Positions 17,179-25,543 are shown, numbered from the stretch's first letter. The stretch: 64,000 bases of DNA from Thiothrix subterranea (GCF_030930995.1 NZ_CP133217.1:1302001-1366000), one strand, 5' to 3'. The notes: generated by a model from the letters alone, not told the origin. Made by a program: numbers and translations.

Positions 17179-17319
17179 ATGTCCAGACCAAACGTGACCA
17201 CCTGCCCACGTTGCGGCGCACGCGCCCACAGAACCCGCCCCAGTTGGTGGAAACGCTTATGGCTGGGCAGGCTGAGCCAGTATTTCTGCGCTGCCTGTCA
17301 TCACCGCTTCAACCGCTAA
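17179..17319 (+). CDS. 46-residue zinc-ribbon protein
   Basis: A short ORF, MSRPNVTTCPRCGARAHRTR onward, ending YFCAACHHRFNR. CPRC...CAAC forms a four-Cys zinc ribbon with a basic Trp-containing middle (PSWWKRLWLGR). It ends 2 bp before the next ATG, which suggests an operon with the small membrane protein. No strong ribosome binding site is visible. The clean Cys spacing argues that it is a real gene; the function is unknown. Confidence 0.55.
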   Translation: MSRPNVTTCPRCGARAHRTRPSWWKRLWLGRLSQYFCAACHHRFNR

Positions 17320-17321
17320 CA

Positions 17322-17552
17322 ATGGCAAGTAAACCCAAACGGGTGGTCATCACCAAAACCCAAAAGAAACCTGTCACACCACCAAAAACGACGAAACCTC
17401 GCCGTAAACGCCAGACTCGGCGGGCTTGGTGGGATGTACTGTTGGATTACTTGGGAAACTTCATCTTGCTGCTGCTGGTTTCTGCCCTGATCTTGGGTGT
17501 TGCGCACCTGTTCCTAGACTTTGCTCAATACACTAAAGCCATTACCAACTGA
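17322..17552 (+). CDS. Small basic single-pass membrane protein, unknown
   Basis: 76 residues: a very basic, Pro/Thr/Lys-rich N-terminal half (KKPVTPPKTTKPRRKRQTRR), then WWDVLLDYLGNF and one hydrophobic helix ILLLLVSALILGVAHLFL, and a short tail. The basic N-terminus should stay in the cytoplasm by the positive-inside rule. It starts 2 bp after the zinc-ribbon ORF and converges on tsaC 17 bp later. No family recognised. Confidence 0.55.
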   Translation: MASKPKRVVITKTQKKPVTPPKTTKPRRKRQTRRAWWDVLLDYLGNFILLLLVSALILGVAHLFLDFAQYTKAITN

Positions 17553-17569
17553 GCCAGCCCAACAGCCCA

Positions 17570-18136
17570 TTAACTGGCTCGAATCACCTGCCCGGTACGC
17601 CCGTCGCGAATTTGGGTCGGCTGTAATTGCCCGCCCAAGGGCGCATCCAAGACAAATCCCAATTGCTGGTCAAATTGCTGGAGGATTTCTGCCACGTTGC
17701 GGGCGGGTTCTTGCCCATTCAAATTGGCACTGGTGGAAATGAGCGGATGCCCCAGACATTGGCACAATTCCCGGCAAACAGGATGCGCTGTGACCCGCAC
17801 CGCCAGTGTGTCGTGTTCGCCTCGAATGAGCGGGGAAACCTCAGGGCGCACGGGTAACAACCACGTCACCGCCCCCGGCCAAGTGGGTAAGATTTGTTGC
17901 AGTAACGCCGCTTCGAGCGGTAACAACCAAGGGGCAAGCTGTTGCAAGTCGGCAGCAATCAGAATCAGCCCTTTGTGTGCAGGGCGTTGTTTAAGCGTAA
18001 GAATACGCTGCACCGCCTCAAGATTAGCCGGGTCACAGCCTAAGCCAAACACCGCTTCGGTTGGGTAAGCAATCACTTTACCCTGTTGCACTGCTTGGCA
18101 GGCCGCTGCAATGTTATTGCTTACAAAATGGTGCAA
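17570..18136 (-). CDS. tsaC: Threonylcarbamoyl-AMP synthase (TsaC/YrdC family)
   Basis: 188 residues, the standard length for TsaC. GKVIAYPTEAVFGLGCDP near residue 20 is the Sua5/YciO/YrdC signature, followed by KGLILIAADLQQL, WPGAVTWLLP and HPLISTSANLNGQEPARN, which line the ATP/threonine pocket. It makes the L-threonylcarbamoyl-AMP used for t6A37 modification of ANN-decoding tRNAs. Translation most likely begins at TTG (18136), preceded by GAGGAA at good spacing, because no ATG gives the family N-terminus. A short 21 bp gap separates it from the upstream 78-residue ORF on the same strand, so they may be cotranscribed. Confidence 0.9.
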   Translation of the reverse strand: MHHFVSNNIAAACQAVQQGKVIAYPTEAVFGLGCDPANLEAVQRILTLKQRPAHKGLILIAADLQQLAPWLLPLEAALLQQILPTWPGAVTWLLPVRPEVSPLIRGEHDTLAVRVTAHPVCRELCQCLGHPLISTSANLNGQEPARNVAEILQQFDQQLGFVLDAPLGGQLQPTQIRDGRTGQVIRAS

Positions 18137-18157
18137 GGCGATTTCCTCGTGTTGGCG

Positions 18158-18394
18158 TTAGCGTTTTTCCCGGTGTCGATCATACCAAAGAACTCCCCAG
18201 CGGATGGCTAAACCCACCACGGTCGCCCCAACAATCAATGGCCATGCACTGGGTAACAGCGCAGAAAAGAACAATACAAATACCAATAAAATCGCCAATA
18301 CAGCGGGGTCACAGCTTAAGATCGACTGCTTGGGTGGGGATGTATGTTCCATCGGTTTTGCCTCGTGTTGATCATCGTGCTGTGGTTGCGACAT
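18158..18394 (-). CDS. 78-residue membrane protein under a CbbR-type promoter
   Basis: A His/Glu/Gln-rich soluble N-terminus (MSQPQHDDQHEAKPMEHTSP) is followed by two hydrophobic helices (AVLAILLVFVLFFSALLPS and LIVGATVVGLAIRWGVLWY) and a basic tail DRHREKR. GAGGAA precedes the ATG at 18394. The gene is divergent from cbbR and its promoter copies the cbbL promoter and operator almost exactly, so coregulation with the carboxysome operon is likely. No family is recognised; a role connected with inorganic-carbon use is an inference from regulation alone. Confidence 0.65.
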   Translation of the reverse strand: MSQPQHDDQHEAKPMEHTSPPKQSILSCDPAVLAILLVFVLFFSALLPSAWPLIVGATVVGLAIRWGVLWYDRHREKR

Positions 18395-18418
18395 AGTAAA
18401 TTCCTCGAATTGAGGCGC

Positions 18419-18481
18419 ACTATAAATTAGCTTGACAATCAACTAAAGTTAATCATTAATATTACTTAGATTAACCTAAGT
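18419..18481. promoter_or_regulatory. cbbR intergenic operator region, copy of the cbbL control site
   Basis: ATCAACTAAAGTTAAT (18438-18453) is identical to the dyad upstream of cbbL. On the minus strand TTTAGT (18447-18442), a 17 bp spacer and TATAGT (18424-18419) reproduce the cbbL promoter geometry and drive the 78-residue ORF. A second dyad, ACTTAG-ATTAAC-CTAAGT (18464-18481), lies on the cbbR side and could be the autoregulatory half-site. Confidence 0.6.
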
Positions 18482-18512
18482 AAATGTAAATGCTCTTGAT
18501 AAAGCGGACTTA

Positions 18513-19502
18513 ATGATGAACCTGCGCCACATTACCCTGCACCAGTTGCGCCTGTTTTACAGCGTAGGCAAGCATTTGTCGTTTACGCGGGCAGCGGAGG
18601 AATTGCACCTGACCCAACCGGCGGTGTCTATCCAGATTAAACGCTTGGAGGAAAGTGTCGGCATCCCGCTGACGGAACAAATCGGCAAACGTTTATTCCT
18701 CACCGAAGCCGGGCGTGAACTGTTTGAGGCATGTCGCGATGTCTTAGACCGTTTGCGGGTGCTCAACGACGACATGATTGGTATGGAAGGGGGCGTCAAA
18801 GGCCCTTTGAATATTTCAGCGATTACCACCGCGAAGTATTTCATGCCGCATTTGCTTGGCACGTTCCTCAAGGATTATCCACGGGTAGAGCCACGCCTCA
18901 CCATTACCAATCAAGCTAAAGTGATCCGCCGCTTGGAAGATAATCTGGATGACTTGGTGATCATGGGGACGGTTCCCACCAGCGGTAATCTGGAACTCGC
19001 CGCTGAATATTTCCTTGATAACCCCATTGTGGTGATTGCCCCGCCTAATCACCCCTTGGTTGGGGAACGCAACATTACCTTGGAACGCATTGCCCAAGAA
19101 CGCTTTTTGTCACGTGAAGAGGGTTCTGGCACACGTGCAGCCCGCATCCGGCTGTTTGCCGAACACGGGCTGGAAGCCAATATCTACATGGAACTTGGCA
19201 GCAGCGAAGCCATCAAGCAAGCGGTCATGGCCGGGTTGGGCATTTCGGTATTGTCGTTTCACAATTTGCGCCTCGAATTGGAAGCGGGCTTGCTCGCTGT
19301 CTTGGATGTGCAACATTTTCCGCTCATGCGCCGTTGGCACGCGGTGCATTTGAAGGGGAAAAAGCTGTCCAATACCTCCAAACGCTTTCTCGATTTTCTG
19401 TTGCAAGACGGGGCGCGGATGTGGGAAGACATCAACGTTAAGCGCTTACATTTACCCGCCCACCATTTGCAGCCGCTACCTGAGCCTGATGCCCATGAAT
19501 AA
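18513..19502 (+). CDS. cbbR: LysR-type transcriptional regulator CbbR
   Basis: 329 residues (327 if the second ATG is used). The N-terminal winged helix [43 protein letters not shown] is characteristic of CbbR. The effector domain runs from about residue 95 and includes MGTVPTSG and [11 protein letters not shown], typical of CbbR ligand-binding folds. CbbR activates cbb and cso operons in response to Calvin-cycle metabolites. It is 3.8 kb from cbbL, not directly divergent, but its upstream region carries the same operator as cbbL. Its stop codon overlaps the start of csoS1D, so the two are coupled. Confidence 0.92.
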   Translation: MMNLRHITLHQLRLFYSVGKHLSFTRAAEELHLTQPAVSIQIKRLEESVGIPLTEQIGKRLFLTEAGRELFEACRDVLDRLRVLNDDMIGMEGGVKGPLNISAITTAKYFMPHLLGTFLKDYPRVEPRLTITNQAKVIRRLEDNLDDLVIMGTVPTSGNLELAAEYFLDNPIVVIAPPNHPLVGERNITLERIAQERFLSREEGSGTRAARIRLFAEHGLEANIYMELGSSEAIKQAVMAGLGISVLSFHNLRLELEAGLLAVLDVQHFPLMRRWHAVHLKGKKLSNTSKRFLDFLLQDGARMWEDINVKRLHLPAHHLQPLPEPDAHE

Positions 19503-20124
19503 TGTAACCCTACGTGTGTATTCTTTTATTGATTCGTTGCAACCCCAGCTTGCGTCGTATTTGGCGACCTCCTCGCAAGGTTTTTTGCCGATTCCCGGCG
19601 ATGCCTGTTTGTGGATTGAAGTGGCTCCGGGTATGGCAGTCCACCGCCTCAGTGACATTGCGCTCAAAGCCACCAATGTGCGCCTCGGTCAACAGGTGGT
19701 AGAACGTGCCTTCGGTTCGATGGAGGTTCACTACCGCAACCAAAGTGAAGTCACCTCGGCGGGCGAAGCGATATTGCGTGAAATTTATGCTGATGTCGAA
19801 AACCGCATGGCATGTCGGGTGGCATGGAAAGAAATTATCCGTGCCATTACCCCCGATCATGCGACCCTGATCAACCGTCAATTGCGGCACGGTTCGATGT
19901 TGTTACCGGGCAAAAGCATGTTTATTTTTGAAACCGAACCCGCCGGTTACATTGTGTACGCTGCCAACGAAGCCGAAAAAGCCGCGCACGTCACCTTGGT
20001 GGATGTGAAAGCTTACGGCGCATTCGGGCGGTTGATTATGATGGGCAGTGAGGCGGAAACCGCACAAGCCATGCAAGCAGCAGAACGCGCCATTGCCAGC
20101 ATTAATGCGAGGGCGACGGCGTAA
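19495..20124 (+). CDS. csoS1D: Carboxysome shell protein CsoS1D (tandem BMC)
   Basis: 209 residues with two BMC folds. The first is [20 protein letters not shown]...[33 protein letters not shown]..., the second is RRQLRHGS-like [22 protein letters not shown]...[17 protein letters not shown]. This matches CsoS1D, whose trimers stack and gate a large pore in the alpha-carboxysome shell. The ATG at 19495 overlaps the end of cbbR; an ATG at 19489 is also possible. In many genomes csoS1D is outside the main cso operon, as here. Confidence 0.88.
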   Translation: MNNVTLRVYSFIDSLQPQLASYLATSSQGFLPIPGDACLWIEVAPGMAVHRLSDIALKATNVRLGQQVVERAFGSMEVHYRNQSEVTSAGEAILREIYADVENRMACRVAWKEIIRAITPDHATLINRQLRHGSMLLPGKSMFIFETEPAGYIVYAANEAEKAAHVTLVDVKAYGAFGRLIMMGSEAETAQAMQAAERAIASINARATA

Positions 20125-20148
20125 TACGGATGAATACAGAGGAATACC

Positions 20149-20448
20149 ATGAGCGGAAAATACGAAGGTTTGCATAACGATAAACAATTTGGCATGAGTC
20201 CGGTCGGGCGACTGATTCGCGATGCGTGGGTGTTTGGTTTACTGCCCGATACCGAACAGTGCGCAGGCTGGAGTGCTGGAATGCTGCAAAACCTGTATGA
20301 AAAAGTCCACGCGGAGTGGATGAAATACGGGCATTTGCCCAGCCGTTTGCCACCGGAATTGCAGCAGCGGCACAGCGAATTGCATAGTCATGCGATTAGC
20401 GAAGCGAAAGCCAAGGGCTGGGATGCGGAGTTGGGCGAAGGCGATTAA
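20149..20448 (+). CDS. 99-residue conserved-looking protein between csoS1D and an LCIB-like gene
   Basis: 99 residues, soluble, no signal peptide or membrane segment. MSPVGRLIRDAWVFGLLPDTEQCAGW and LQNLYEKVHAEWMKYGHLPSRLPPELQQRHSELH look like a small helical domain. I do not recognise the family. The ATG at 20149 follows GAGGAATACC and the gene sits 24 bp after csoS1D and 67 bp before the carbonic-anhydrase-like gene on the same strand. The context suggests a carboxysome or inorganic-carbon accessory role, not shown by sequence. Confidence 0.7.
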   Translation: MSGKYEGLHNDKQFGMSPVGRLIRDAWVFGLLPDTEQCAGWSAGMLQNLYEKVHAEWMKYGHLPSRLPPELQQRHSELHSHAISEAKAKGWDAELGEGD

Positions 20449-20515
20449 GTATTTTTTTGGGTGAAGGCAATATATCATCGGCCTATTGATAACCTGTAAC
20501 CAATGGAAGCTTTTC

Positions 20516-21667
20516 ATGTACAACGTCCGTGACAATGTGCAAGCCAGTTTGGGGCATTTTCGCATGGAAAATTACTGGTTTCGTTACAGTAATTTCGTGC
20601 CGCGCTTGTTTAACTGGTGTGTTGAACTGGGGTTTGAGCCGGGAAAAATCATGCCCTCACGGGCGTTTTGTTCGGATGAGAGTCAAGGCTACCCGGTGAT
20701 TTTGCTGGCAAAACATTTTGGGATATTTCCATTCAATCACGGGCAAGTGGGCGGGATTATGGCGTGTGACAGGCATGGCCCACACGCACATCACGGTAAA
20801 GATTTGGTAATTGTGCATTCCAGCCACGTCGGTTATGACCCCGAAGCCATGACCTTTGGTTCCTATCGGCGCATTCAGACGGCGAATCATCGCTGTTCCA
20901 GTAACTGCGGCAAAATCCACGCCACGCTGGAATGGTATTTGCGCGAATACGAATTTGCTTGCCAAAACATTTTCGTGGATATGCGGGCGGATCATTGCCG
21001 CTTGACCTTGGACAACCAATATTTGTCGCGTAGCCGGGAACGCAGTTTGGTGTTGCATCTGGAAAAAATGGTGGAACACCAGCATGACGGTGAAATGTTA
21101 CCGATTGCCATGCAAAGCACGTCGCGCACGTTCATGGCGACCGACGCTTTTTTTCAGCACATGCGCTGGTTTTTCAACGAAGGCACTGGCAAGCAGCCGC
21201 TTGGCGATGCCTTGTTGCCGGAATATTTCACCTACCACACCCGCTTGCGGGAAGACACCGACGGGTCGCGCCAATTGGAGCAAAACCTAATCGGCGCAAT
21301 GCCTTGGATTGTGACGTCCGCTGAGCCAATGCTGACGGCAGCGCAAGCCAATACGCAAGCCGAATTCGACCGTGCTTACCGCAGCATTTCACAAGATAGC
21401 GCGTATCGGGGGCGTAATTTGCTCTACATTGCAGGCTTGCATGTGGATATTTCACCGTCGCCGGAACAGGCGTTTGTGTTAACCAAATTCATTCCGTGGG
21501 CAGCTTATGTGCAATTGAAAAACGGTGAGCGCTATGTGCTGGAACAAGAAGCGCTGTTTGCGCGTTTGCAGGCGTGTAGCGCGGATAACCCGCAGCAATT
21601 GGGCTTGGATGCGGCGATTCAGATGATGGAAGACGAGGAAGAGATTTACCTGCATTTGCCTTATTAG
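20516..21667 (+). CDS. LCIB-like (theta-type) carbonic anhydrase family protein
   Basis: 383 residues, cytoplasmic. The central segment LVIVHSSHVGYDPE (His104), ...FGSYRRIQTANH and CSSNCGK (Cys127, Cys131) parallels the GPHVG...RxGQ...CGA block of LCIB-type proteins. An upstream FCSDES (Cys52, Asp54) could be the CxD element; C52/H104/C131 would be the zinc ligands. The Arg of the usual CxDxR dyad is not in the expected place (Ser56). Family members are carbonic anhydrases or inactive CO2-recapture proteins of carbon-concentrating mechanisms. The ATG at 20516 has GGAAG upstream; the longer TTG frame is unlikely. The family call is by motif only. Confidence 0.55.
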   Translation: MYNVRDNVQASLGHFRMENYWFRYSNFVPRLFNWCVELGFEPGKIMPSRAFCSDESQGYPVILLAKHFGIFPFNHGQVGGIMACDRHGPHAHHGKDLVIVHSSHVGYDPEAMTFGSYRRIQTANHRCSSNCGKIHATLEWYLREYEFACQNIFVDMRADHCRLTLDNQYLSRSRERSLVLHLEKMVEHQHDGEMLPIAMQSTSRTFMATDAFFQHMRWFFNEGTGKQPLGDALLPEYFTYHTRLREDTDGSRQLEQNLIGAMPWIVTSAEPMLTAAQANTQAEFDRAYRSISQDSAYRGRNLLYIAGLHVDISPSPEQAFVLTKFIPWAAYVQLKNGERYVLEQEALFARLQACSADNPQQLGLDAAIQMMEDEEEIYLHLPY

Positions 21668-21830
21668 TGTTATCCGCATAAGGCAATCGTGTTGCTTTAA
21701 CTAAGCCAATGCGGTTTGTCAAGACAGTTAAGCAATCTTACGTAAATTAGCGGCTATTCAATACGTTTACTATATTAATCCCATTCTTGATTGTTTTTGT
21801 AGGAAATAATCCAGCAAAGGGTGACATGTT

Positions 21831-22319
21831 ATGCCGTTGGTTATCATCGTATTTATATTGTTGCTGACGCTTTGGTTATTATTGACCAGTGGTGATCTCG
21901 GTTCTTTGCTGGTCGGGTTGCCGTTCATTATGCTGGCGCTGTGGAGTTATCGGTTGCAGCGCCATGCCCCTTATCCGTTAACGTTTTCATTCCTTGGTGC
22001 ATTGCGCTTTGTGGGATTTTTCCTACGCGAATCTTTGCGTGGTGGTTTGGATATTGCGTTGCGGGTGTGGCAACCGCGCGTGTCATTGTCTGTCGCGTTC
22101 TATGAATACCGTCTTATTTTTCCTCAAGGGCCAATCCGCTCGTTTTTTATGTATTGCATCAGTTTGTTACCCGGAACTTTGAGTGTGTGCGTGTCAGAAA
22201 ATGGCAAGTTGCGCTTGCATGTACTCGATGATCGCGGCGCGGTAGCGGAGGATTTAGCCCGTTTGGAACAGCGGGTTTGTGATTTGTTTGCATTGCCTTG
22301 TTACAAGGGGGCGCTATGA
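21831..22319 (+). CDS. mrpE: Mrp-type antiporter subunit E
   Basis: 162 residues: two N-terminal hydrophobic helices (residues 1-45), a third around GALRFVGFFLRESLRGGLDIALRVW, and a soluble C-terminus with FMYCISLLPGTLSV and the LHVLDDRG motif typical of MnhE/MrpE. It is a structural subunit of multi-subunit cation/proton antiporters. It opens an eight-gene operon whose neighbours overlap by 1 to 14 bases, so all are probably made together. Confidence 0.88.
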   Translation: MPLVIIVFILLLTLWLLLTSGDLGSLLVGLPFIMLALWSYRLQRHAPYPLTFSFLGALRFVGFFLRESLRGGLDIALRVWQPRVSLSVAFYEYRLIFPQGPIRSFFMYCISLLPGTLSVCVSENGKLRLHVLDDRGAVAEDLARLEQRVCDLFALPCYKGAL

Positions 22320-22576
22320 ATACGGTGCTATTGGCGGTAGTGGTGGTATTGGCGCTGGTGTTACTCATCAGTTTACTGATTATTTTATCGCGGGCGTGGT
22401 TGACTGACCGCTTGTTGGCGGTGCAATTGCTGGGAACCTTGGGTGTCGCTATTTTGTTGGTGCTGGCAGTGGTGATGCAGCAACGGGCGTTTTTGGATAC
22501 TGCCTTGATTCTGGTGTTGTTGGCGGTCGTGGTGACAGCAGTCTTTACCCACCGGCAGCGGGGAGGCAAATCATGA
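22316..22576 (+). CDS. mrpF: Mrp-type antiporter subunit F
   Basis: 86 residues, three transmembrane helices, with RAWLTDRLLAVQLLGT in the first loop, matching the (G/P)xxxxDR(V/L)(L/V)A signature of MnhF. Its ATG overlaps the mrpE stop by four bases. It is a small membrane subunit of the antiporter complex. Confidence 0.87.
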   Translation: MNTVLLAVVVVLALVLLISLLIILSRAWLTDRLLAVQLLGTLGVAILLVLAVVMQQRAFLDTALILVLLAVVVTAVFTHRQRGGKS

Positions 22577-22872
22577 TCTTTGACGCGCTTTCCGTGCTAT
22601 TGCTGTTGCTGGGCTTGTTTTTCTTCGTGTCCGGTTTGTTGGGGTTATGGCGGTTTCCCGATACGTTTGCGCGGCTTCATGCCCTGACGAAGGCGGATAA
22701 TTTGGGCTTGGGGTTGGTGATGACAGGCTTGCTATTCCAAGTACCCGATGTGTTGTGGGCGATTAAATTCGTCTTGGTGTGGTTGCTGGCATTGGTGGCG
22801 AGTGCGGTGAATGCGCATTTGATTGCGGTATTCCTGCACCGGCAACAGGAGGGACACGATGAATCTGCTTGA
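22573..22872 (+). CDS. mrpG: Mrp-type antiporter subunit G
   Basis: 99 residues, three helices. GLLGLWRFPDTFARLHALTKADNLGLG is the conserved MnhG/PhaG signature (RxPDxxxRxHAxTKxxTLG). It overlaps mrpF by four bases and mrpB by 14. Confidence 0.9.
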   Translation: MIFDALSVLLLLLGLFFFVSGLLGLWRFPDTFARLHALTKADNLGLGLVMTGLLFQVPDVLWAIKFVLVWLLALVASAVNAHLIAVFLHRQQEGHDESA

Positions 22873-23797
22873 TGGCTTATGGGGCATTTTGGATCTGTTG
22901 CTGGTGGCGGTGTTGTTGTTATTGGCAATGGCGGCGGTACTGAGCAGTGATCGGCGGCGTAGCATGATGCTGTTTATCGTGTTTGGTTTGGTATTGGCGT
23001 TGGTGTGGGCGCGGTTACACGCCCCGGATATTGCACTGGCGGAAGCCGCAATTGGGGCGGGGTTGGGTGGGGCGTTGTTAATGGCAACCTTGCGGCGCGA
23101 TACGCATCAGCAAACCGATCAGTTTCCACAACACCCTGTGGTGTTATGGGGTGCGGGCGTGTTGGTAATGGTACTGGGAACGATGATTGCGTGGGGCTTG
23201 TTCTCGGTATTGCCCACGGTGGAACAAACCTGGCGCAAAGGCGCGGCGGTGGATGCGCAATTGGCATTTAGCGGGGTTAGCCACCCGGTAACGGCGGTGT
23301 TATTGAATTTTCGGGCGTGGGATACCTTGTTGGAATTGGCGGTGTTGTTGGCGGCCATTTTGGGGATTCGTGCCTTGGGGTATGTGCGTTCGGCGTATGT
23401 GACGGAAGTCGCGTTCAGCCAATTGGCGGTGTGGTTAGTGCCCTTATTGATTCTAATGGCGGGTTATGTGCTGTGGGCGGGAGCGCATTCGCCGGGTGGG
23501 GCGTTTCAGGCGGGGGCATTGCTGGCAGGCGCGGGCATTTTGCTGCGCTTGGCGGGGTATTCCCATGCGGGGTTGCCGACGACACGTTGGTTGGTACGTT
23601 TGGGCTTGGTGGTGGGAACGGGTGTGTTTTTGCTGGTGGGTTTGGGGCTGTTGGGATGGGGACAGGGTTTCCTGCATTACCCGGTCGCTTATGCAAAATG
23701 GTGGATATTATTGATTGAAATGCTGGCTACGGTGTCGATTGGGATGACGCTGACGTTGGCTTTCATGGGCGGGATACCGCAGAAGGAGGCAGCGTGA
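22859..23797 (+). CDS. mrpB: Mrp antiporter MrpB-like subunit with MrpA C-terminal (DUF4040) domain
   Basis: 312 residues, about eight helices. The N-terminal part (LVWARLHAPDIALAEAAIGAGL) is the DUF4040 region that in canonical Mrp systems lies at the C-terminus of MrpA. The C-terminal part (YVLWAGAHSPGGAFQAGALLAGAGIL) is the MnhB domain. The fusion explains why no 800-residue MrpA is present. The ATG at 22859 is used because the 12 residues upstream are out of family. Confidence 0.85.
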   Translation: MNLLDGLWGILDLLLVAVLLLLAMAAVLSSDRRRSMMLFIVFGLVLALVWARLHAPDIALAEAAIGAGLGGALLMATLRRDTHQQTDQFPQHPVVLWGAGVLVMVLGTMIAWGLFSVLPTVEQTWRKGAAVDAQLAFSGVSHPVTAVLLNFRAWDTLLELAVLLAAILGIRALGYVRSAYVTEVAFSQLAVWLVPLLILMAGYVLWAGAHSPGGAFQAGALLAGAGILLRLAGYSHAGLPTTRWLVRLGLVVGTGVFLLVGLGLLGWGQGFLHYPVAYAKWWILLIEMLATVSIGMTLTLAFMGGIPQKEAA

Positions 23798-24096
23798 TGG
23801 TAGGGTTAAGTGCAATCAATCCGCAGTTTTTGTATGGGTGCGCTGGCATTTTCCTGTTCGCCATTGGTTTGTGGGGAACTTGGTTACATGCCCATTATGT
23901 GCGCAAAATTATTAGCTTGAATGTGATGGGTGCGGGGGTGTTTCTGACGCTGATCGCGGTGGCGTATCGCGGTGAAAATCTGCCCCCAGACCCTGTGCCT
24001 CATGCCTTGGTTTTGACCGGCATTGTGGTGGCTGTCAGTGCGACGGCGCTGGCATTGGTGATTATCCGCCGTTTGGAGGATGCAGCCAATGAATGA
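23797..24096 (+). CDS. mrpC: Mrp-type antiporter subunit C (NuoK-like)
   Basis: 99 residues, three helices, with LHAHYVRKIISLNVMGAGVFL and DPVPHALVLTGIVVAVSATALAL, the MnhC/NuoK signature including DPVPxALVLTxIVI. AAGGAGG precedes tandem GTG-ATG codons; the ATG at 23797 is taken. It overlaps mrpB by one base. Confidence 0.9.
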   Translation: MVGLSAINPQFLYGCAGIFLFAIGLWGTWLHAHYVRKIISLNVMGAGVFLTLIAVAYRGENLPPDPVPHALVLTGIVVAVSATALALVIIRRLEDAANE

Positions 24097-25543
24097 AGCC
24101 GCGAGTGTCGTTTGGGTAATTAGCCTGCCGTTGCTGGGCGCATTGCTGGCAACCGTGTGGCGGCAACGCGCGGCGACGATTGGTTGGGTTAGCAGCGCGT
24201 TAACGGCGGGGTGTGCGGTCTGGCTGTTGTGGGTGGTGCAACACGCTGGAGTGCAAGAGCTGGCGCTGGGTGGCTGGGAAATCGGTCTGGGCATCAGTTT
24301 GTATGCGGATGGCTTGGCGGCTGTCATGGTGCTGATGAGCAATCTGGTGGTGTTGGGTTGCAGTGTGTATGCGCGGCACTATTTTCGGGCGCAGCGTCAG
24401 CATGAATTGTTTTGGCCGTTGTGGTTGTTGTTAGCCACGGCGTTGAATGCATTGTTTCTGGCGGGTGATTTGTTCAATGTGTATGTCACCTTGGAATTGT
24501 TGGGAATTTCAGCGTCGGCACTCACCGCGTTAGGGGCGAAACGGGCGGCATTACGGGCAGCCCTACGCTATCTAGTGGTGGGGTTATTGGGGTCGATGCT
24601 GTATCTAATGGCTATTACCTTGCTGTATGCCGCGTATGGCACACTGAACGCTGTGCAAATTGCCGAGGCATTGCACGTTAACCCCTTGGGCTGGGCAGCA
24701 CTGTTGCTGATGTTGGCAGGGTTGGCGTTGAAAATGGCGTTATTTCCGCTGCATTTCTGGTTGCCTCCGGCGCATTCCAATGCGCCCGCCCCGGTGAGTG
24801 CGGCATTGTCGGCGTTGGTGGTGAAAGCGGCATTTTACTTGGTGGTACGGCTGTGGTTTGAAGTGTTTGCACCGTTGACAACGCCGCTGCTGGCGAATGT
24901 TTTGGGCGCATTGGGCGCGATGGCGGTGTTGTGGGGGTCTTGGTCAGCGTTGCGGGCAGAACGCTTGAAATTATTGGCGGCGTATTCCAGTGTGGCGCAA
25001 TTGGGCTATTTGGTGATGTTTTTCCCGCTGTTGATGGTGTTGGAAGGCGAAGCACGGCACTGGTTGTTCGGGGCAATGGTGTTGTTTGCGCTGTCTCATG
25101 CGTTTGCGAAATCGGCATTGTTTTTGGCAGCGGGGATTTTGCTGCAATACGCCGGGCATGACCGTATCCGCGAGTTAAGTGGGACGACGCAAGCCTTGCC
25201 ATTGACCACGTTTGTGATTGCGTTGGCGGGCATTGCCTTGGTGGGTTTGCCGCCGAGTGGGGCGTTTCTGGGGAAGTGGTATTTGTTGGATGCGGCGTTT
25301 AAGACGGGGCAATGGTGGTGGGTGCTGGTCTTGGTGGCGGGGTCGTTATTGGCAACCGCTTATGTGTTCCGTTTGTTGGGGCACGCTTTCGGGCATTTGC
25401 CAGCGGTCAAGCGCCCAGTCGTGGCGGCTACGCAGGAAATACCTGCCTTGGCGTTAGCATTGCTGGCAACTTTTGGGCTGGGCTTAGGGGCAATGAGTTT
25501 GTGGTCATGGTTGGCGCAGACTGGCACGGGGGCAGGGCTATGA
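24089..25543 (+). CDS. mrpD: Mrp/NuoN-M-type proton-translocating subunit D (first of three)
   Basis: 484 residues, about 14 helices. LFNVYVTLELLGISASALTALG carries the conserved transmembrane Glu, and KMALFPLHFWLPPAHSNAPAPVSAALSALVVKAAFYLVVRL is the proton-antiporter family core with its Lys residues. It overlaps mrpC by eight bases. Subunits of this family move protons (or Na+) through membrane half-channels. Confidence 0.9.
   Translation: MNEAASVVWVISLPLLGALLATVWRQRAATIGWVSSALTAGCAVWLLWVVQHAGVQELALGGWEIGLGISLYADGLAAVMVLMSNLVVLGCSVYARHYFRAQRQHELFWPLWLLLATALNALFLAGDLFNVYVTLELLGISASALTALGAKRAALRAALRYLVVGLLGSMLYLMAITLLYAAYGTLNAVQIAEALHVNPLGWAALLLMLAGLALKMALFPLHFWLPPAHSNAPAPVSAALSALVVKAAFYLVVRLWFEVFAPLTTPLLANVLGALGAMAVLWGSWSALRAERLKLLAAYSSVAQLGYLVMFFPLLMVLEGEARHWLFGAMVLFALSHAFAKSALFLAAGILLQYAGHDRIRELSGTTQALPLTTFVIALAGIALVGLPPSGAFLGKWYLLDAAFKTGQWWWVLVLVAGSLLATAYVFRLLGHAFGHLPAVKRPVVAATQEIPALALALLATFGLGLGAMSLWSWLAQTGTGAGL

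Noticed and set aside
16821-17552. 243-codon frame covering 16.8-17.5 kb
   Set aside because: It joins an out-of-frame tail of the SPOR-like gene to the small membrane protein through the palindrome region. Only the part from 17322 has coding character, and the region 17179-17319 is better explained by the zinc-ribbon ORF.
25312-25539. Upstream extension of the second antiporter subunit (start at 25312)
   Set aside because: It would overlap the previous antiporter gene by over 200 bp in another frame; the ATG at 25540 fits the family N-terminus and has the four-base overlap seen through the operon.
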